DNA of 64,000 bases from JAIEOG01 sp964519985 (GTDB lineage Bacteria; Bdellovibrionota; FAC87; UBA2466): the NCBI GenBank assembly GCA_964519985.1, contig CAZFMF010000005.1, forward strand, positions 79,006 to 143,005. Direction: 5' to 3'. The notes under the pieces were generated by a model. The model saw only the letters and a list, made by a program, of their open reading frames with translations. It was not told the origin of the DNA and searched no databases. The translations under genes and the position numbers were made by a program. Shown in pieces: positions 52,001 to 60,307 of the stretch (positions within the stretch are counted from its first letter, which is position 1; every line of letters starts with the position of its first letter).

Positions 52001-52833
52001 TCTTTCAAGCCAAACTAATTCTCTCCGGCGTCCCGCTGGCGATCGGGTTTGCAATGAGCAAGGACGTGAAAGAGCTTTGGGACACTCCCTCGTGGGTGGC
52101 AGTCCCGGTCTTAGCGGCCTTTACCGCCGCGTGGTTGTGGTTGATTAAGTACACAATCGTCCCTAGCCAAACGGCCTCGGGCAGTTGGGTAGTCTCTCCG
52201 AACTACGCCGTGCTCTGGTCCGGTGTGGTCATGGCCACCCAAGATGCTAGAGCCCCAGTTGCGTCCAACCGCGAGGCCTTAATGGATGCCATTGCTTTCT
52301 TGTCGAGTCATCGACCGGAGAACTATCAGCGGGGGGTCCGGGAAGTGAGAGCGCTCTTTGCTAAGCATCATCTCCCCATTCCAACCCGCTTCAATCCTCC
52401 ATCCGCGGAGTTTGATTTCGAGTTAAAGGAAGCATTTCTCGCTTGGATCAAAGAGACGGAAGCGATTCCGGGCGCAACCAAGGAGAGCACTTTCCTGGAT
52501 GTCATCATCCTCAACTTGGGGGTGGGCGCACTCGGAACGACCGCTCTCTATGATTCGCTAAGCAAAAGCCTCAACGCGGGAGAGGCAGAACCGATCCTGT
52601 CGGCCGCTTATGCGTTGCGGTGGTACGTGATCGCGTTTGGCACGGCGGCGGCGGGCGCATGGGCCTCCTCGAAGCTGGCCCCGTATTGGAAAGACGTTCA
52701 CGGTGCGACCGATGAGGCGCTGAATCGGATTGCCGGCGTGCGTGACACCGTGAAGCGGGGTTGTGCCGGGGCAATCACCGCCGTCGTGGGGGATGGTGGC
52801 GAGCCGATGACGGATAAAATCAATCTGGAATAG
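49015..52833 (+). CDS. very large secreted or membrane protein of unknown function
   Basis: The protein has 1272 residues from the ATG at 49015, behind AGGAG. Residues about 20-55 form an N-terminal basic and hydrophobic segment (KKAASKGLLHLLVFALVTQLVLPTQHMAIAA), a long signal peptide. Residues 60-500 are soluble. Four or more hydrophobic segments follow: ILTPAKMILLGLTLAAGTFVA (about 525), VVSWATTLSFYVAFLPMIYLASY (about 600), a pair near 1020-1060 (AKLILSGVPLAIGFAM, VAVPVLAAFTAAWLWLIKY) and one at about 1200. A cysteine pair lies in YVQTACESEKASSDCGKFS. I recognise no domain. It is transcribed alone and closed by a strong terminator. Confidence 0.8.
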   Translation: MQFGLGGFSRGFRGSKKQIKKAASKGLLHLLVFALVTQLVLPTQHMAIAAPADENRPNPEEDVPREYNQQADPADNIPPVPSNANYETEATSAAAIPPSLRRLIEEVKQGKIRTADPNRVSQQVLEIVDRPGFITRAFRTAIRQQAVRPNRTIDLKDSNIARPPVPISDFVDQVEVFYEKPSNKLVFSALGGTVRQSLLDADLAAAPIVDPEVVLSVKTTGRETRSEINYQLDLMPVDEFVGDAAAKGFGFYAPLNFYPVLNFSLQRDMKISKIEFYGPKSARVYETLLGVDLPDIIDTGDVIVTVLQNGEERRLWLSRNSLYLSLENCIKHTAVLTYIRVPTPEVYSLLLEMFEGRAEELAAVIASLQQDVDADGNWKVDRAISAQRLRDGGNAWSIRNARRLPGKDESGNPILGKSTLAKKAERPRQEHVLSEPDGNWEVLRQRLQSAQKANPNIKFTATTTSYAQAAISAAVKHDKQVQARRWGYWKRFQAVKKQILTPAKMILLGLTLAAGTFVASPDSEPFPFLTAVGSRIYAYAAEEGVAAEQKGAMGPAAVNAVTSPINNAASFLANQAYSSDPKAALNVVSWATTLSFYVAFLPMIYLASYAFHRFVKGESTRLAWWPMSQLVFTDMLTIFAWMNRSAQEGFWTAMRQNNLYYALNAGIDPNTTRKAWNSPLAPQATIDANASALSQNLDRSRQLRLIASRATALAIVAKHTGIDPGTLEMSGSAGDMTQFLKLLMKDGNTARTWYLTTSKLNEILNADKSEVLSLDPKETDAMVEAYMGQANRLIESAALLDRQNYVQTACESEKASSDCGKFSTVGFLRSLAQRSAAWVNQNCLHWAFFGMPGVNVFHANRGRKVGLDATRIAGTQVGVDYPLSTLVWAGKSPEDFSIQPALPFFGTARVFAGQAEQATAWHAGSQIDAMENVKELSKRDPYRPLESFYFDPDMGGIAREQTLDEGLANMLRSRTDPDSKSWFFYWQNYLKNVYKFFQAKLILSGVPLAIGFAMSKDVKELWDTPSWVAVPVLAAFTAAWLWLIKYTIVPSQTASGSWVVSPNYAVLWSGVVMATQDARAPVASNREALMDAIAFLSSHRPENYQRGVREVRALFAKHHLPIPTRFNPPSAEFDFELKEAFLAWIKETEAIPGATKESTFLDVIILNLGVGALGTTALYDSLSKSLNAGEAEPILSAAYALRWYVIAFGTAAAGAWASSKLAPYWKDVHGATDEALNRIAGVRDTVKRGCAGAITAVVGDGGEPMTDKINLE

Positions 52834-52843
52834 CTAGTCGTTT

Positions 52844-52873
52844 GAGAGATTGCTTCGCTTCGCTCGCAATGAC
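52844..52873. repeat. GTCATTGCGAG-family palindromic repeat, copy 6
   Basis: GAGATTGCTTCGCTTCGCTCGCAATGAC, a short copy between the convergent giant gene and the 53579 gene, next to a terminator. Confidence 0.78.
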
Positions 52874-52885
52874 AAAACAAAAAAA

Positions 52886-52919
52886 CGCCGGCTTCCGTGA
52901 GGAAGCCGGCGCTCTTTTG
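52886..52919. terminator. bidirectional intrinsic terminator
   Basis: CGCCGGCTTCC-GTGA-GGAAGCCGGCG is a perfect 11-base-pair stem (52886-52911), with an A-run (AAAACAAAAAAA) on the left and CTCTTTTG on the right, so it can stop transcripts from both convergent genes. Confidence 0.88.
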
Positions 52920-52937
52920 CAATCCGAATAGCGCTTT

Positions 52938-53579
52938 TTAGAGATGCGACGCCATTTCGTGGACGGCGCTGACGGCGCGTTCCGCGAGGGATTCGGCCGC
53001 CTGTTCCATCAGGCTTTTCTTAAACGAGCTTGCCGTCGCACCGAATGGCTTTTGCACACGCAGCGAATGCACCATCGTTAATTCGTATTCCCTTCCGCCC
53101 AAAGCCGCGATTTGGGTTTCGGCGGAGATTTGCTTCACGTACTTGCCGTTGCCGCTAGCTTCAATCGAATGCGATTCAAAGACATTGCGCAAAAGCCAAT
53201 CGCCATCGCTGGCAATGTGGGTCATCCCGTACGCAGTCGCATCGCCCATCACAAGATGCGTGCGAAAGCCCAAGCTCGGAAGCCCTTGATACGACGCCAC
53301 CCGAGCCGCGCCCTGGATGTCGCCGTCTTTGGGAAGCTGTTCCACCATGTGCGCCCGTAACGCAGCAATGCCACCCGCATTCGAACCTTCAAAGTGGCAA
53401 CGGACTTCCGCCGTACCCATGAACTCACCATCAACGACGGCCGGAGCTCCGACCCATTCGACGCGCGCGCAGTCGTAGTCCGCGATAAACGCCATCGTGT
53501 CCATTTTCTTGGGGCCGAACAAGCCGGCCACAAACTGTAAAATACTAATAATAATCGCAATAATTCCCGTTAATCCCAT
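52938..53579 (-). CDS. protein of unknown function with N-terminal hydrophobic helix
   Basis: The protein has 213 residues beginning with MGLTGIIAIIISILQFVAGLFG, a membrane anchor or signal. The rest mixes strand-like segments (GEFMGTAEVRCHFEGS, KYVKQISAETQIAALGGREYELTMVHSLRV) and a C-terminal amphipathic helix (EQAAESLAERAVSAVHEMA). No family is recognised. It stands alone. Confidence 0.72.
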   Translation of the reverse strand: MGLTGIIAIIISILQFVAGLFGPKKMDTMAFIADYDCARVEWVGAPAVVDGEFMGTAEVRCHFEGSNAGGIAALRAHMVEQLPKDGDIQGAARVASYQGLPSLGFRTHLVMGDATAYGMTHIASDGDWLLRNVFESHSIEASGNGKYVKQISAETQIAALGGREYELTMVHSLRVQKPFGATASSFKKSLMEQAAESLAERAVSAVHEMASHL

Positions 53580-53668
53580 AATTCATCCCTCGTGCCCTGA
53601 GTTTGTCCGTCGATTATCTGTAAACTTGAGGTAGGGATTATCCGTTCTCAATGAAGAAACTCACACAT

Positions 53669-53748
53669 TGTCACTGCGAGCAAAGCGAAGCAGGCTCGCA
53701 TCGCTTCGCGATGCGGGATTGCTTCGGGCTATGCCCTCGCAATGACAA
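53669..53748. repeat. GTCATTGCGAG-family palindromic repeat, copy 7
   Basis: TGTCACTGCGAGCAAAGCGAAGCAGGCTCGCATCG and CGATGCGGGATTGCTTCGGGCTATGCCCTCGCAATGAC form a nearly complete two-arm element, closely like copy 1, directly before the stop of the response-regulator cyclase. Confidence 0.8.
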
Positions 53749-54684
53749 CTAGGGTTTGCGGGGGGTCGCGGCGCCGACGCGGTTGCGGCCACCGCGTTTG
53801 GCTTCGTAGAGTGCGTGATCGGCTTCGCGGACCAGCTCGCGCGCATCGATCTTGGTCGCCGGATCGGAGACCGAATAACCGAAACTGCAAGTGCGTTGCA
53901 GCGTGGCCTTACCGTCGTTAAAGACATGTTTTTCGATCACGGAACGCAGACGTTCGGTGAAGGTACGCGTCCCAGCATCCGTGGTCTCGGTCAGTACGAT
54001 GAGAAACTCATCGCCGCCGTAGCGGGCGGCAAAATCGACGTCGCGCATGTTTTTGCCAATGAGGCCCCCGAGCTCCTTGATCACGAAACTTCCGAAAAGA
54101 TGATCGTGAGTGTCGTTCACTTCTTTGAAGTGATCGATGTCCATCATGATGCAAGCCACCCGGCGTTCGAAACGTTTGGCGCGGCGGAGTTCAAAATCAA
54201 TCTTGTCGTACATCTGCCGCATATTGAACAAGCCGGTCAGATCGTCGGTAATCGAAAGTTCCTTGAGTTTGGCATTGGCGACCTGCAATTGATCATTCAG
54301 ATCCTTGATCCGGAATCGCACCTTGACGCGAGATACCAGCTCGCCAAATCGGAAAGGTTTGCGGATATAGTCATCGGCGCCCGCCCCCAAGCAATCTACG
54401 ATCAATTCCTGTTCGGTATTGGCGGAAACGAAAATGACGGCCACGTAAATTTGCAGACCGCGCAGCATCTGCAGGGTTTCTAACCCGTTCATCCCGGGCA
54501 TTCCGTAATCGAGGAGAATCAGTTCGGGCTTAAACTCTTCGATTTTCTTGAGCGCATCGGCCCCACTGGAAGCCTGCTCGACTTTGAATTTCTCGACGGA
54601 GAGTGCCTCCACCATCAATTTCAAGTTGAGAGGATCGTCGTCGACTACGAGTACACGTCGGCCCTGGAGCGAAACAGCTTCCAT
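53749..54684 (-). CDS. response regulator with GGDEF output (PleD-like diguanylate cyclase)
   Basis: The protein has 311 residues. The receiver domain (about 8-125) is complete: VLVVDDDPLN with the acidic pair, phospho-acceptor in LILLDYGMPGMNG (about D57), VIFVSANTE and the lysine in YIRKPF. A short coiled linker leads to a GGDEF domain (about 145-305) with TDDLTGLFNMR, CIMMDIDHFKEVNDTHDH and intact YGGDEF; the RxxD inhibitory site (RDVD) lies 5 residues before it. Phosphorylation should trigger c-di-GMP synthesis. No cognate kinase is adjacent. It lies 4 bases downstream of the cytochrome peroxidase gene and may share its transcript. Confidence 0.95.
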   Translation of the reverse strand: MEAVSLQGRRVLVVDDDPLNLKLMVEALSVEKFKVEQASSGADALKKIEEFKPELILLDYGMPGMNGLETLQMLRGLQIYVAVIFVSANTEQELIVDCLGAGADDYIRKPFRFGELVSRVKVRFRIKDLNDQLQVANAKLKELSITDDLTGLFNMRQMYDKIDFELRRAKRFERRVACIMMDIDHFKEVNDTHDHLFGSFVIKELGGLIGKNMRDVDFAARYGGDEFLIVLTETTDAGTRTFTERLRSVIEKHVFNDGKATLQRTCSFGYSVSDPATKIDARELVREADHALYEAKRGGRNRVGAATPRKP

Positions 54685-54688
54685 GAGT

Positions 54689-55732
54689 TTAGTCCATAAT
54701 GAGCGTCGTACCGACCGTGTCCGGCAGTCGAGGCATGGTTTGGTTCGGCAAAGGTCCGGTCAACGATTCCAAGAAGGCGACGATGGCGCCGACTTCTTCG
54801 TCCTTCAATTTCTTATTCAACTGGGTGCTCGCCATCACCCGCACCGCTTCGTCGAGCGAGGCGGCCGAGCCATTGTGGAAGTATGGGGCGGTGAGCGCAA
54901 TATTGCGCCACGTCGGTACCCGCCACATTCCGCGGTCTTCGTCTTTCTTGGTGTGATCCGCACGGCCGGGATCCGCGGCGAGCTGGTACTTGTTCACGTA
55001 CTCGCTGTCCGCGTGCACCGGAAACTTCTGGTAAAAGCCTGTGCCCGCGGGAAGGCTGGGCCCCGCGAAATTCACACCCATGTGGCAAGAGATGCAGCCC
55101 GTTTCGACGACCAGCTTGTAACCCTGCTGGGCTTTCGTCGAAATCGCTTTCTTATTCCCGGCCAGATACTGGTCAAACGGGCTGCCGGGTGTCACGAGAG
55201 TCCGTTCGTAAGCCGCAATGGCCTTGGCCAAGTTGTCGATCGTGACCGGCTCTTTGTCCTTATTGAAAACTTTTTTGAACTGCTCCACGTAACCCGGGAT
55301 CGCTCGCACTCGCGCCACCACCGCTTCGTGATTCGGCATTCCCATTTCAATGGGATTGGTCAGCGGCCCCTTCGCCTGCTCTTCTAAGCTCGGCGCCCGG
55401 CCGTCCCAAAACTGCGCCGAATGATACGCTGAATTCCAAACCGTGGGAGAGTTGCGGCCACCGGCTTTTCCTCCTACCCCAATCGACGTGCGGCGGTTGT
55501 CGGTTCCACCCGACATGACGTTATGACAGGAATTGCAGGAAACCGTTCCGTCTTTGGAAAGCCGCGGATCGAAATACAGCTGTTTACCGAGCTGAATCTT
55601 CGCCGGTGTCATCGGATTTTCTTTGGGAATGGGCGGAGTTTTCGGCAGCGGCTGAAAAATGCCTTCCGCGCGGGCTAGCGGAGCCACTCCCAACCCTAGG
55701 GCCAAAACCAATACTGCCGCAAGTGTCCGCAT
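54689..55732 (-). CDS. di-heme cytochrome c peroxidase (MauG/CcpA family)
   Basis: The protein has 347 residues from the ATG at 55732, directly behind GGGGGGATGGA; a longer frame to 56209 only reads the antisense of the next gene. A signal peptide (MRTLAAVLVLALGLGVAPLARA) is followed by two heme c sites, CNSCH (about 67) and CISCH (about 205). Family segments NSPTVWNSAYHSAQFWDGRAPSLEEQAKGPL and RNIALTAPYFHNGSAASLDEAVRVM are present. It is a periplasmic enzyme reducing hydrogen peroxide with electrons from small cytochromes. Confidence 0.95.
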   Translation of the reverse strand: MRTLAAVLVLALGLGVAPLARAEGIFQPLPKTPPIPKENPMTPAKIQLGKQLYFDPRLSKDGTVSCNSCHNVMSGGTDNRRTSIGVGGKAGGRNSPTVWNSAYHSAQFWDGRAPSLEEQAKGPLTNPIEMGMPNHEAVVARVRAIPGYVEQFKKVFNKDKEPVTIDNLAKAIAAYERTLVTPGSPFDQYLAGNKKAISTKAQQGYKLVVETGCISCHMGVNFAGPSLPAGTGFYQKFPVHADSEYVNKYQLAADPGRADHTKKDEDRGMWRVPTWRNIALTAPYFHNGSAASLDEAVRVMASTQLNKKLKDEEVGAIVAFLESLTGPLPNQTMPRLPDTVGTTLIMD

Positions 55733-55839
55733 TCCATCCCCCCCTATCCTGATGCTATCTATCAAACCATTTTTAGTTAAGTATTTCAAGTGCTTGTGAA
55801 CTTTCGTTTCCAGGGTGGAAATCGCGGCAGCGACCTTGC

Positions 55840-55845
55840 TATAAC
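55840..55845 (+). promoter_or_regulatory. -10 box abutting a GTG start
   Basis: TTGCTATAAC (TATAAC 55840-55845) ends 5 bases before the GTG at 55851; there is no Shine-Dalgarno sequence, so a leaderless transcript is likely. Confidence 0.5.
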
Positions 55846-55850
55846 GCGCC

Positions 55851-57509
55851 GTGTTCTCAATCCTCGCCATTCTACTCCTGGCCGGAAACCAGACGCTCGC
55901 CATGGAGCCATTGGATGATTGCACCCGCAGACTAGCCGGTCCCGCCCACGCCGATCTGAAAGAGCCCTTCCGCCTGATCGCGACTTCGGTCACCCCGGAT
56001 GGGCTTTTTACGGTGGGCGTCCGCGCCGACAGTCTTTTTTCCATTTCCGATCGGACGGAGGCGATCGGTAAACTCAGCCTTCCCAATCCCCAGTTTGAAC
56101 GCATCAGCAGCGCGCCCAATCCCTGGGAGAATATCCAACGGCTGACGGCGCTCAATCGGTCGGCCTCCATGAAAAGTCGGGCCGGGTGGGTCGCACTGAC
56201 CGATAACAATGGCCGGGCATTCGTGACCAGTTACCCGCACCGAGCGATTTCGATTGTCCCGCTGCCGGCGGGAGAATTCGCAGTAGGAGTGGGATTGGCG
56301 GCCGAAGATCCGCCGGGCACGGCCGAGCTCACGGTATTCACGAGCCGAGGAATCTACTGCGCCTGCCTGCCGGAAGATCTGGCCGAGGAGTCCGTAATCG
56401 CCCCACACCAAACGCTGGCGGTGACCGGACTGCGCAACGGGATTTCACTCCGGCCCGGCGACCACGTGGTTTACGACGATCAGAATCGCGTGAGTCGCGT
56501 CCATCGCGGACGAGTGGAAATCCTGGGGAAAATCCCGGGCGAAATCCAATCGATCAGTGGGTACCCAAAAGCGCAACGGCTGCAGCTTTGGGCGATAACG
56601 CGGGATGGAAAGGTCTTCCGCTGGTCAGGGAGTTCCGCGCGGAAGTTCGAAAAAGTGCCCACTCAGTTTCCGAATGGCGGCACGCCCAGCGTTGTTTCGG
56701 TCAGCGGCGATTGGGTACGTCCCGATTCCGCGTTTGCCGACGATTGGGCGGAAGGTTTTTTCACCCAAACGGTTTCCACGCGTCGCGGCCTTCATTTGGA
56801 GCGCCTGCTTTTTCTGACTCCGGAAGGCTTGCTCTTTAGCGCCTGGCCGAACCGGCGGGTGCGTGGGACTCGTCCCGGACGCCTCCTTCCGGTAGAACTC
56901 GCACCGGTTTACGCCTCCCTCGCCCCGCAACTCCATTTCGAGCCGGAATTGCTCTTGATGCTGCCTTCCACTCCGGTAAGTCCGGTGGAGGTGGCTCTCA
57001 AGCAGGCGTTACTCGAAAAAACCGGACTGAGTTTTCGGATGCAGAACCTCCTCATGACAACCTGGTTGCAACGCATTCAGCGCGTTCGCTTTTTGGAAAA
57101 CGAAGGCAGCGGCATCCCGCGCTTCTTAGATCGCATTGGCGTGCCCCCGGATCTCGCCTCCCGTCTGGTTTTCTTGGATGCGTTACCCAAACCGTTTACC
57201 GACTCCATTCTGAAGCAACGGGACCTGGATCCCACGCTCGTTGAAAAGCTGAAAGCGACCCATCGGGCAATGGCCCAAACCAGTCGTGCTTTCGCCCGGG
57301 AATACGCCGACGGAGTGGGTGAGGCGCGATCGATCACCTTAAACATCACCCAGTTGTTGGGCAGTCCCGCTTACATGGACGAGGAAAAACTCATCCGCCA
57401 ACTGGAATCGCCGGACGAGGGAGACCACCCGGTCTATGCTTCCCTCATCGCTATCATCGAAAAAATGGATCCGCTCTGGGATGCGACTTGGACACAACTG
57501 CCCGACTGA
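55851..57509 (+). CDS. secreted protein of unknown function, propeller-like N-terminal part
   Basis: The protein has 552 residues from a GTG. A short signal peptide (MFSILAILLLAGNQTLA) precedes a segment of about 330 residues with repeated strand patterns (GLFTVGVRADSLFSIS, GWVALTDNNGRAFVTSY, RLQLWAITRDGKVFRWSG), suggestive of a beta-propeller without clear WD signatures. The last 200 residues are helical. No family is recognised. It diverges from the cytochrome peroxidase gene. Confidence 0.72.
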   Translation: MFSILAILLLAGNQTLAMEPLDDCTRRLAGPAHADLKEPFRLIATSVTPDGLFTVGVRADSLFSISDRTEAIGKLSLPNPQFERISSAPNPWENIQRLTALNRSASMKSRAGWVALTDNNGRAFVTSYPHRAISIVPLPAGEFAVGVGLAAEDPPGTAELTVFTSRGIYCACLPEDLAEESVIAPHQTLAVTGLRNGISLRPGDHVVYDDQNRVSRVHRGRVEILGKIPGEIQSISGYPKAQRLQLWAITRDGKVFRWSGSSARKFEKVPTQFPNGGTPSVVSVSGDWVRPDSAFADDWAEGFFTQTVSTRRGLHLERLLFLTPEGLLFSAWPNRRVRGTRPGRLLPVELAPVYASLAPQLHFEPELLLMLPSTPVSPVEVALKQALLEKTGLSFRMQNLLMTTWLQRIQRVRFLENEGSGIPRFLDRIGVPPDLASRLVFLDALPKPFTDSILKQRDLDPTLVEKLKATHRAMAQTSRAFAREYADGVGEARSITLNITQLLGSPAYMDEEKLIRQLESPDEGDHPVYASLIAIIEKMDPLWDATWTQLPD

Positions 57510-57646
57510 GCCGGAGCCAAAAAGTCCCCGGGGACATTTCCGCCCCGGTTTTTCGCTGGAAGATCAGGGATTTCGGGAAATACCGTTGAGACTCAAAACC
57601 AAGCTAAGCACCTAAAAAAACTAGCTTTTTTGACTAAATCGTGGTC

Positions 57647-57666
57647 TTTTGGATCCTGATCCAAAA
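57647..57666 (+). promoter_or_regulatory. palindromic operator candidate before opp operon
   Basis: TTTTGGATCCTGATCCAAAA is a perfect 9-base inverted repeat around 2 bases, 57 bases before the oppA start. A TTGACT lies just upstream (57630-57635). A dimeric regulator could bind here. Confidence 0.5.
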
Positions 57667-57723
57667 TCGGCAATGGGTTTGCAGTGGGGTTCTCACGTGG
57701 TGAGTGCCTTCCGGGAGGGGACA

Positions 57724-59346
57724 ATGTCGAAGATGGCGATTTTCGCGAAAAGGTTTTTTGTCGCCAGTGCGATCTTCAGTGTGCTGATCGCGGGCGGGTG
57801 CACGGGCAAATCGGGCACCGGCGAAAAAGATGTGATCTACATCGGCAATGGCGCCGAGCCGAAGGACTTGGATCCTCACATCACGACCGGCATTCCGGAA
57901 CACCATGTCCAACAGAATATTTTTGAAGCGCTGGTTAGCGTCCATCCCCAAACTCTCGAACCGGTGCCGGGGGTGGCGGAGAGCTGGACGGTCTCCAAAG
58001 ACGGCAAAACCTATCTCTTCAAGCTCCGCAAGGATGCGAAGTGGTCGAACGGCGACGCGCTCACCGCTTCCGACTTCGTCTATTCCTGGATGCGCTTACT
58101 CAAGCCCGAAACGGCGGCGGAGTATGCGTACCAGGGCTACTACATCATCAATGGCAAAGAGTTTAATACCGGAAAGTTGAAAGACGCTTCCAAGCTCGGC
58201 GTACACGCGATGGATGACCACACGCTCAAGGTCACCCTCGTGAACCCCACGCCTTTTTTCATCGCTTTGCTGTACCACCATTCTCTGTACCCCGTGCACC
58301 GCAAGACGATTGAAAAGCACGGGGCGCAATGGACCCGTCCCGAAAACATCGTCACCAATGGGGCCTTTATCGTTTCGCATTGGGAGACCAACAAGATCAT
58401 CACCCTGGCGCCGAACCCTCATTATTGGGACCGGGCCAAGGTGAGTTTGAAGCAAGCGCACTTTCTGCCCATCGAGAACTTGGATACGGAAGAAAAAATG
58501 TTCCGTTCAGGGAAGCTGCACGTGACCAATGAAATCCCGCTCGAAAAGCTTCCGCACTGGCAGAAAGACACGTCGGGCGTTTACCAAGGCAGTCCGTACC
58601 TTGGAAACTACTTCTACTGGTTCAACACGAAGAAAAAACCGCTCGACGACAAACGCGTGCGTAAGGCCTTGAACCTCGCGATTGATCGGGATCGACTGGT
58701 GAAATTCGTGACGCGCGGGGGGCAAGCGCCGGGAACCGTCTTCACTCCACCCGGTACGGCCGGTTTCCAACCGGTGCCGCGCCTGCCCGCGGACTTGTCG
58801 CGCCTCGACGAAGCGAAGAAACTGCTCGCCGAAGCGGGCTTTCCCGGAGGTAAGGGGATGCCTTCGATCGAAATTCTATACAATACCCACGAAGGACACA
58901 AAAAGATCGCGGAAGCTCTCCAGCAAATGTGGAAGCAGAATCTGGGTGTGAACATCACTCTGTTCAATCAAGAGTGGAAAGTCTACTTAGACACGATGCG
59001 GAGTATGCAGTTCCAATTGGGCCGGCAGGGGTGGATTGGCGATTACAACGATCCGAACACATTCCTGGATCTGCTCATGTCGGACAATGGCAACAACCGA
59101 TCGGGTTGGGCGAACAAGACCTACGATGACTTGCTCAACCGGGCTGGGCGAGAATCGGATGTGAAAAAGCGCTTGGGTTACTTCGCGAAAGCGGAGGATA
59201 TCTTGCTCGACGAGCTTCCGGTTATTCCGATCTACATTTACACGCGCAATTATCTGAAGAGTCCGGACGTGCAGGGCTGGCACACCAACGTCCAGGACTT
59301 CCATCCGTTGAAATACGTCAGCGTGCAGCCACAGCCCAAATCCTGA
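57724..59346 (+). CDS. oppA: oligopeptide ABC transporter substrate-binding lipoprotein
   Basis: The protein has 540 residues from the ATG at 57724, behind GGGAGGGG. The lipoprotein signal ends in VLIAGGC (Cys26). The mature part is a class C (SBP_bac_5) peptide-binding protein: GAEPKDLDPHITTG, ALVSVHPQTLEPVPGVAESWTVSKDGKTYLFKLRKDAKWSNGDALTASDFVYSW and VRKALNLAIDRDRLV. It captures peptides in the periplasm and delivers them to OppBC. First gene of a five-gene operon. Confidence 0.96.
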   Translation: MSKMAIFAKRFFVASAIFSVLIAGGCTGKSGTGEKDVIYIGNGAEPKDLDPHITTGIPEHHVQQNIFEALVSVHPQTLEPVPGVAESWTVSKDGKTYLFKLRKDAKWSNGDALTASDFVYSWMRLLKPETAAEYAYQGYYIINGKEFNTGKLKDASKLGVHAMDDHTLKVTLVNPTPFFIALLYHHSLYPVHRKTIEKHGAQWTRPENIVTNGAFIVSHWETNKIITLAPNPHYWDRAKVSLKQAHFLPIENLDTEEKMFRSGKLHVTNEIPLEKLPHWQKDTSGVYQGSPYLGNYFYWFNTKKKPLDDKRVRKALNLAIDRDRLVKFVTRGGQAPGTVFTPPGTAGFQPVPRLPADLSRLDEAKKLLAEAGFPGGKGMPSIEILYNTHEGHKKIAEALQQMWKQNLGVNITLFNQEWKVYLDTMRSMQFQLGRQGWIGDYNDPNTFLDLLMSDNGNNRSGWANKTYDDLLNRAGRESDVKKRLGYFAKAEDILLDELPVIPIYIYTRNYLKSPDVQGWHTNVQDFHPLKYVSVQPQPKS

Positions 59347-59386
59347 CCATTTGACGGTCCGTTTGGGAATGGGTTCGGAGGGGGAA

Positions 59387-60307
59387 ATGGGTATCGGTTA
59401 TTTGGTTCGTCGCTTATCGGTCATGGTGCCGGTTTTCTTTTTGGTGGTGACACTCGTCTTCTTCATGATCCGATTTGCCCCGGGCGGACCCTTTGATGGG
59501 GAAAAAGCCGTTTCGCCCGAGGTCCTGCGCAACCTAAACGCGAAGTACCACCTCGATGATCCGCTCTGGAAGCAGTACGTGAACTACCTGCGCGATTTGG
59601 CCCGCGGAGATTTGGGTCCGTCGTACAAATACGCCAATCGTACCGTCAACAATCTGATCGCCGACGCATTCCCCGTCTCCCTGCAGCTTGGAGCCATATC
59701 GCTCGTTTGGGCTTTGGGAATTGGGTTGATTGCCGGCGGAATCGCCTCGATGAAACCTAATTCCTTCTGGGATTACCTTCCCATGTCGTTTTCCATTTTG
59801 GGGATTTGCCTTCCGACCTTCGTCATCGGCCCTCTCCTCGTCCTGGTCTTTGGCATTTGGTTGCAGTGGCTACCCGTCGCGGGCTGGAATAGTTGGGAGG
59901 ATCGCGTATTGCCCTCTCTCACTCTGGGTTTTGCCTACGCCGCCTACATTTCGCGGCTGACCCGGGGAGGGCTCGTGGAAATCCGCAGCCAGGATTTTAT
60001 CCGCACGGCGCGCGCCAAGGGTCTTTCGGAGTTTCGCATCTTGGTCGTGCATTGTCTGCGCGGCGGACTGCTCCCGGTGGTTTCCTACTTAGGACCGGCG
60101 TTAGCGGGGCTGATCGCCGGCGCCTTGGTCACGGAAAAGATTTTCAATATTCCGGGTTTGGGGCAGCAATTTATCCAGAGTGCGGTGAATCGCGACTACA
60201 CCGTGGTCATGGGCACCGCCTTGCTCTACTTCACGCTGATTTTCGTGTGCAATTTTCTCGTGGACCTCGCCTACGCCATACTGGATCCGAGGGTGAAATA
60301 TGACTAG
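59387..60307 (+). CDS. oppB: oligopeptide ABC transporter permease OppB
   Basis: The protein has 306 residues from the ATG at 59387, which sits behind GGAGGGG; a TTG 36 bases upstream lacks a site. Six membrane helices are visible, with the first-helix pattern VRRLSVMVPVFFLVVTLVFFMIRFAPGGPFDGE and the inner-loop EAA motif DFIRTARAKGLSEFRILVVHCLRGGLLPVVSYLG that contacts the ATPases. It forms the channel with OppC. It overlaps oppC by 8 bases. Confidence 0.95.
   Translation: MGIGYLVRRLSVMVPVFFLVVTLVFFMIRFAPGGPFDGEKAVSPEVLRNLNAKYHLDDPLWKQYVNYLRDLARGDLGPSYKYANRTVNNLIADAFPVSLQLGAISLVWALGIGLIAGGIASMKPNSFWDYLPMSFSILGICLPTFVIGPLLVLVFGIWLQWLPVAGWNSWEDRVLPSLTLGFAYAAYISRLTRGGLVEIRSQDFIRTARAKGLSEFRILVVHCLRGGLLPVVSYLGPALAGLIAGALVTEKIFNIPGLGQQFIQSAVNRDYTVVMGTALLYFTLIFVCNFLVDLAYAILDPRVKYD

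Noticed and set aside
55733..56209. N-terminal extension of the cytochrome peroxidase frame
   Set aside because: It has no signal peptide and is antisense to the gene at 55851; the ATG at 55732 has a strong ribosome site and a proper signal peptide.
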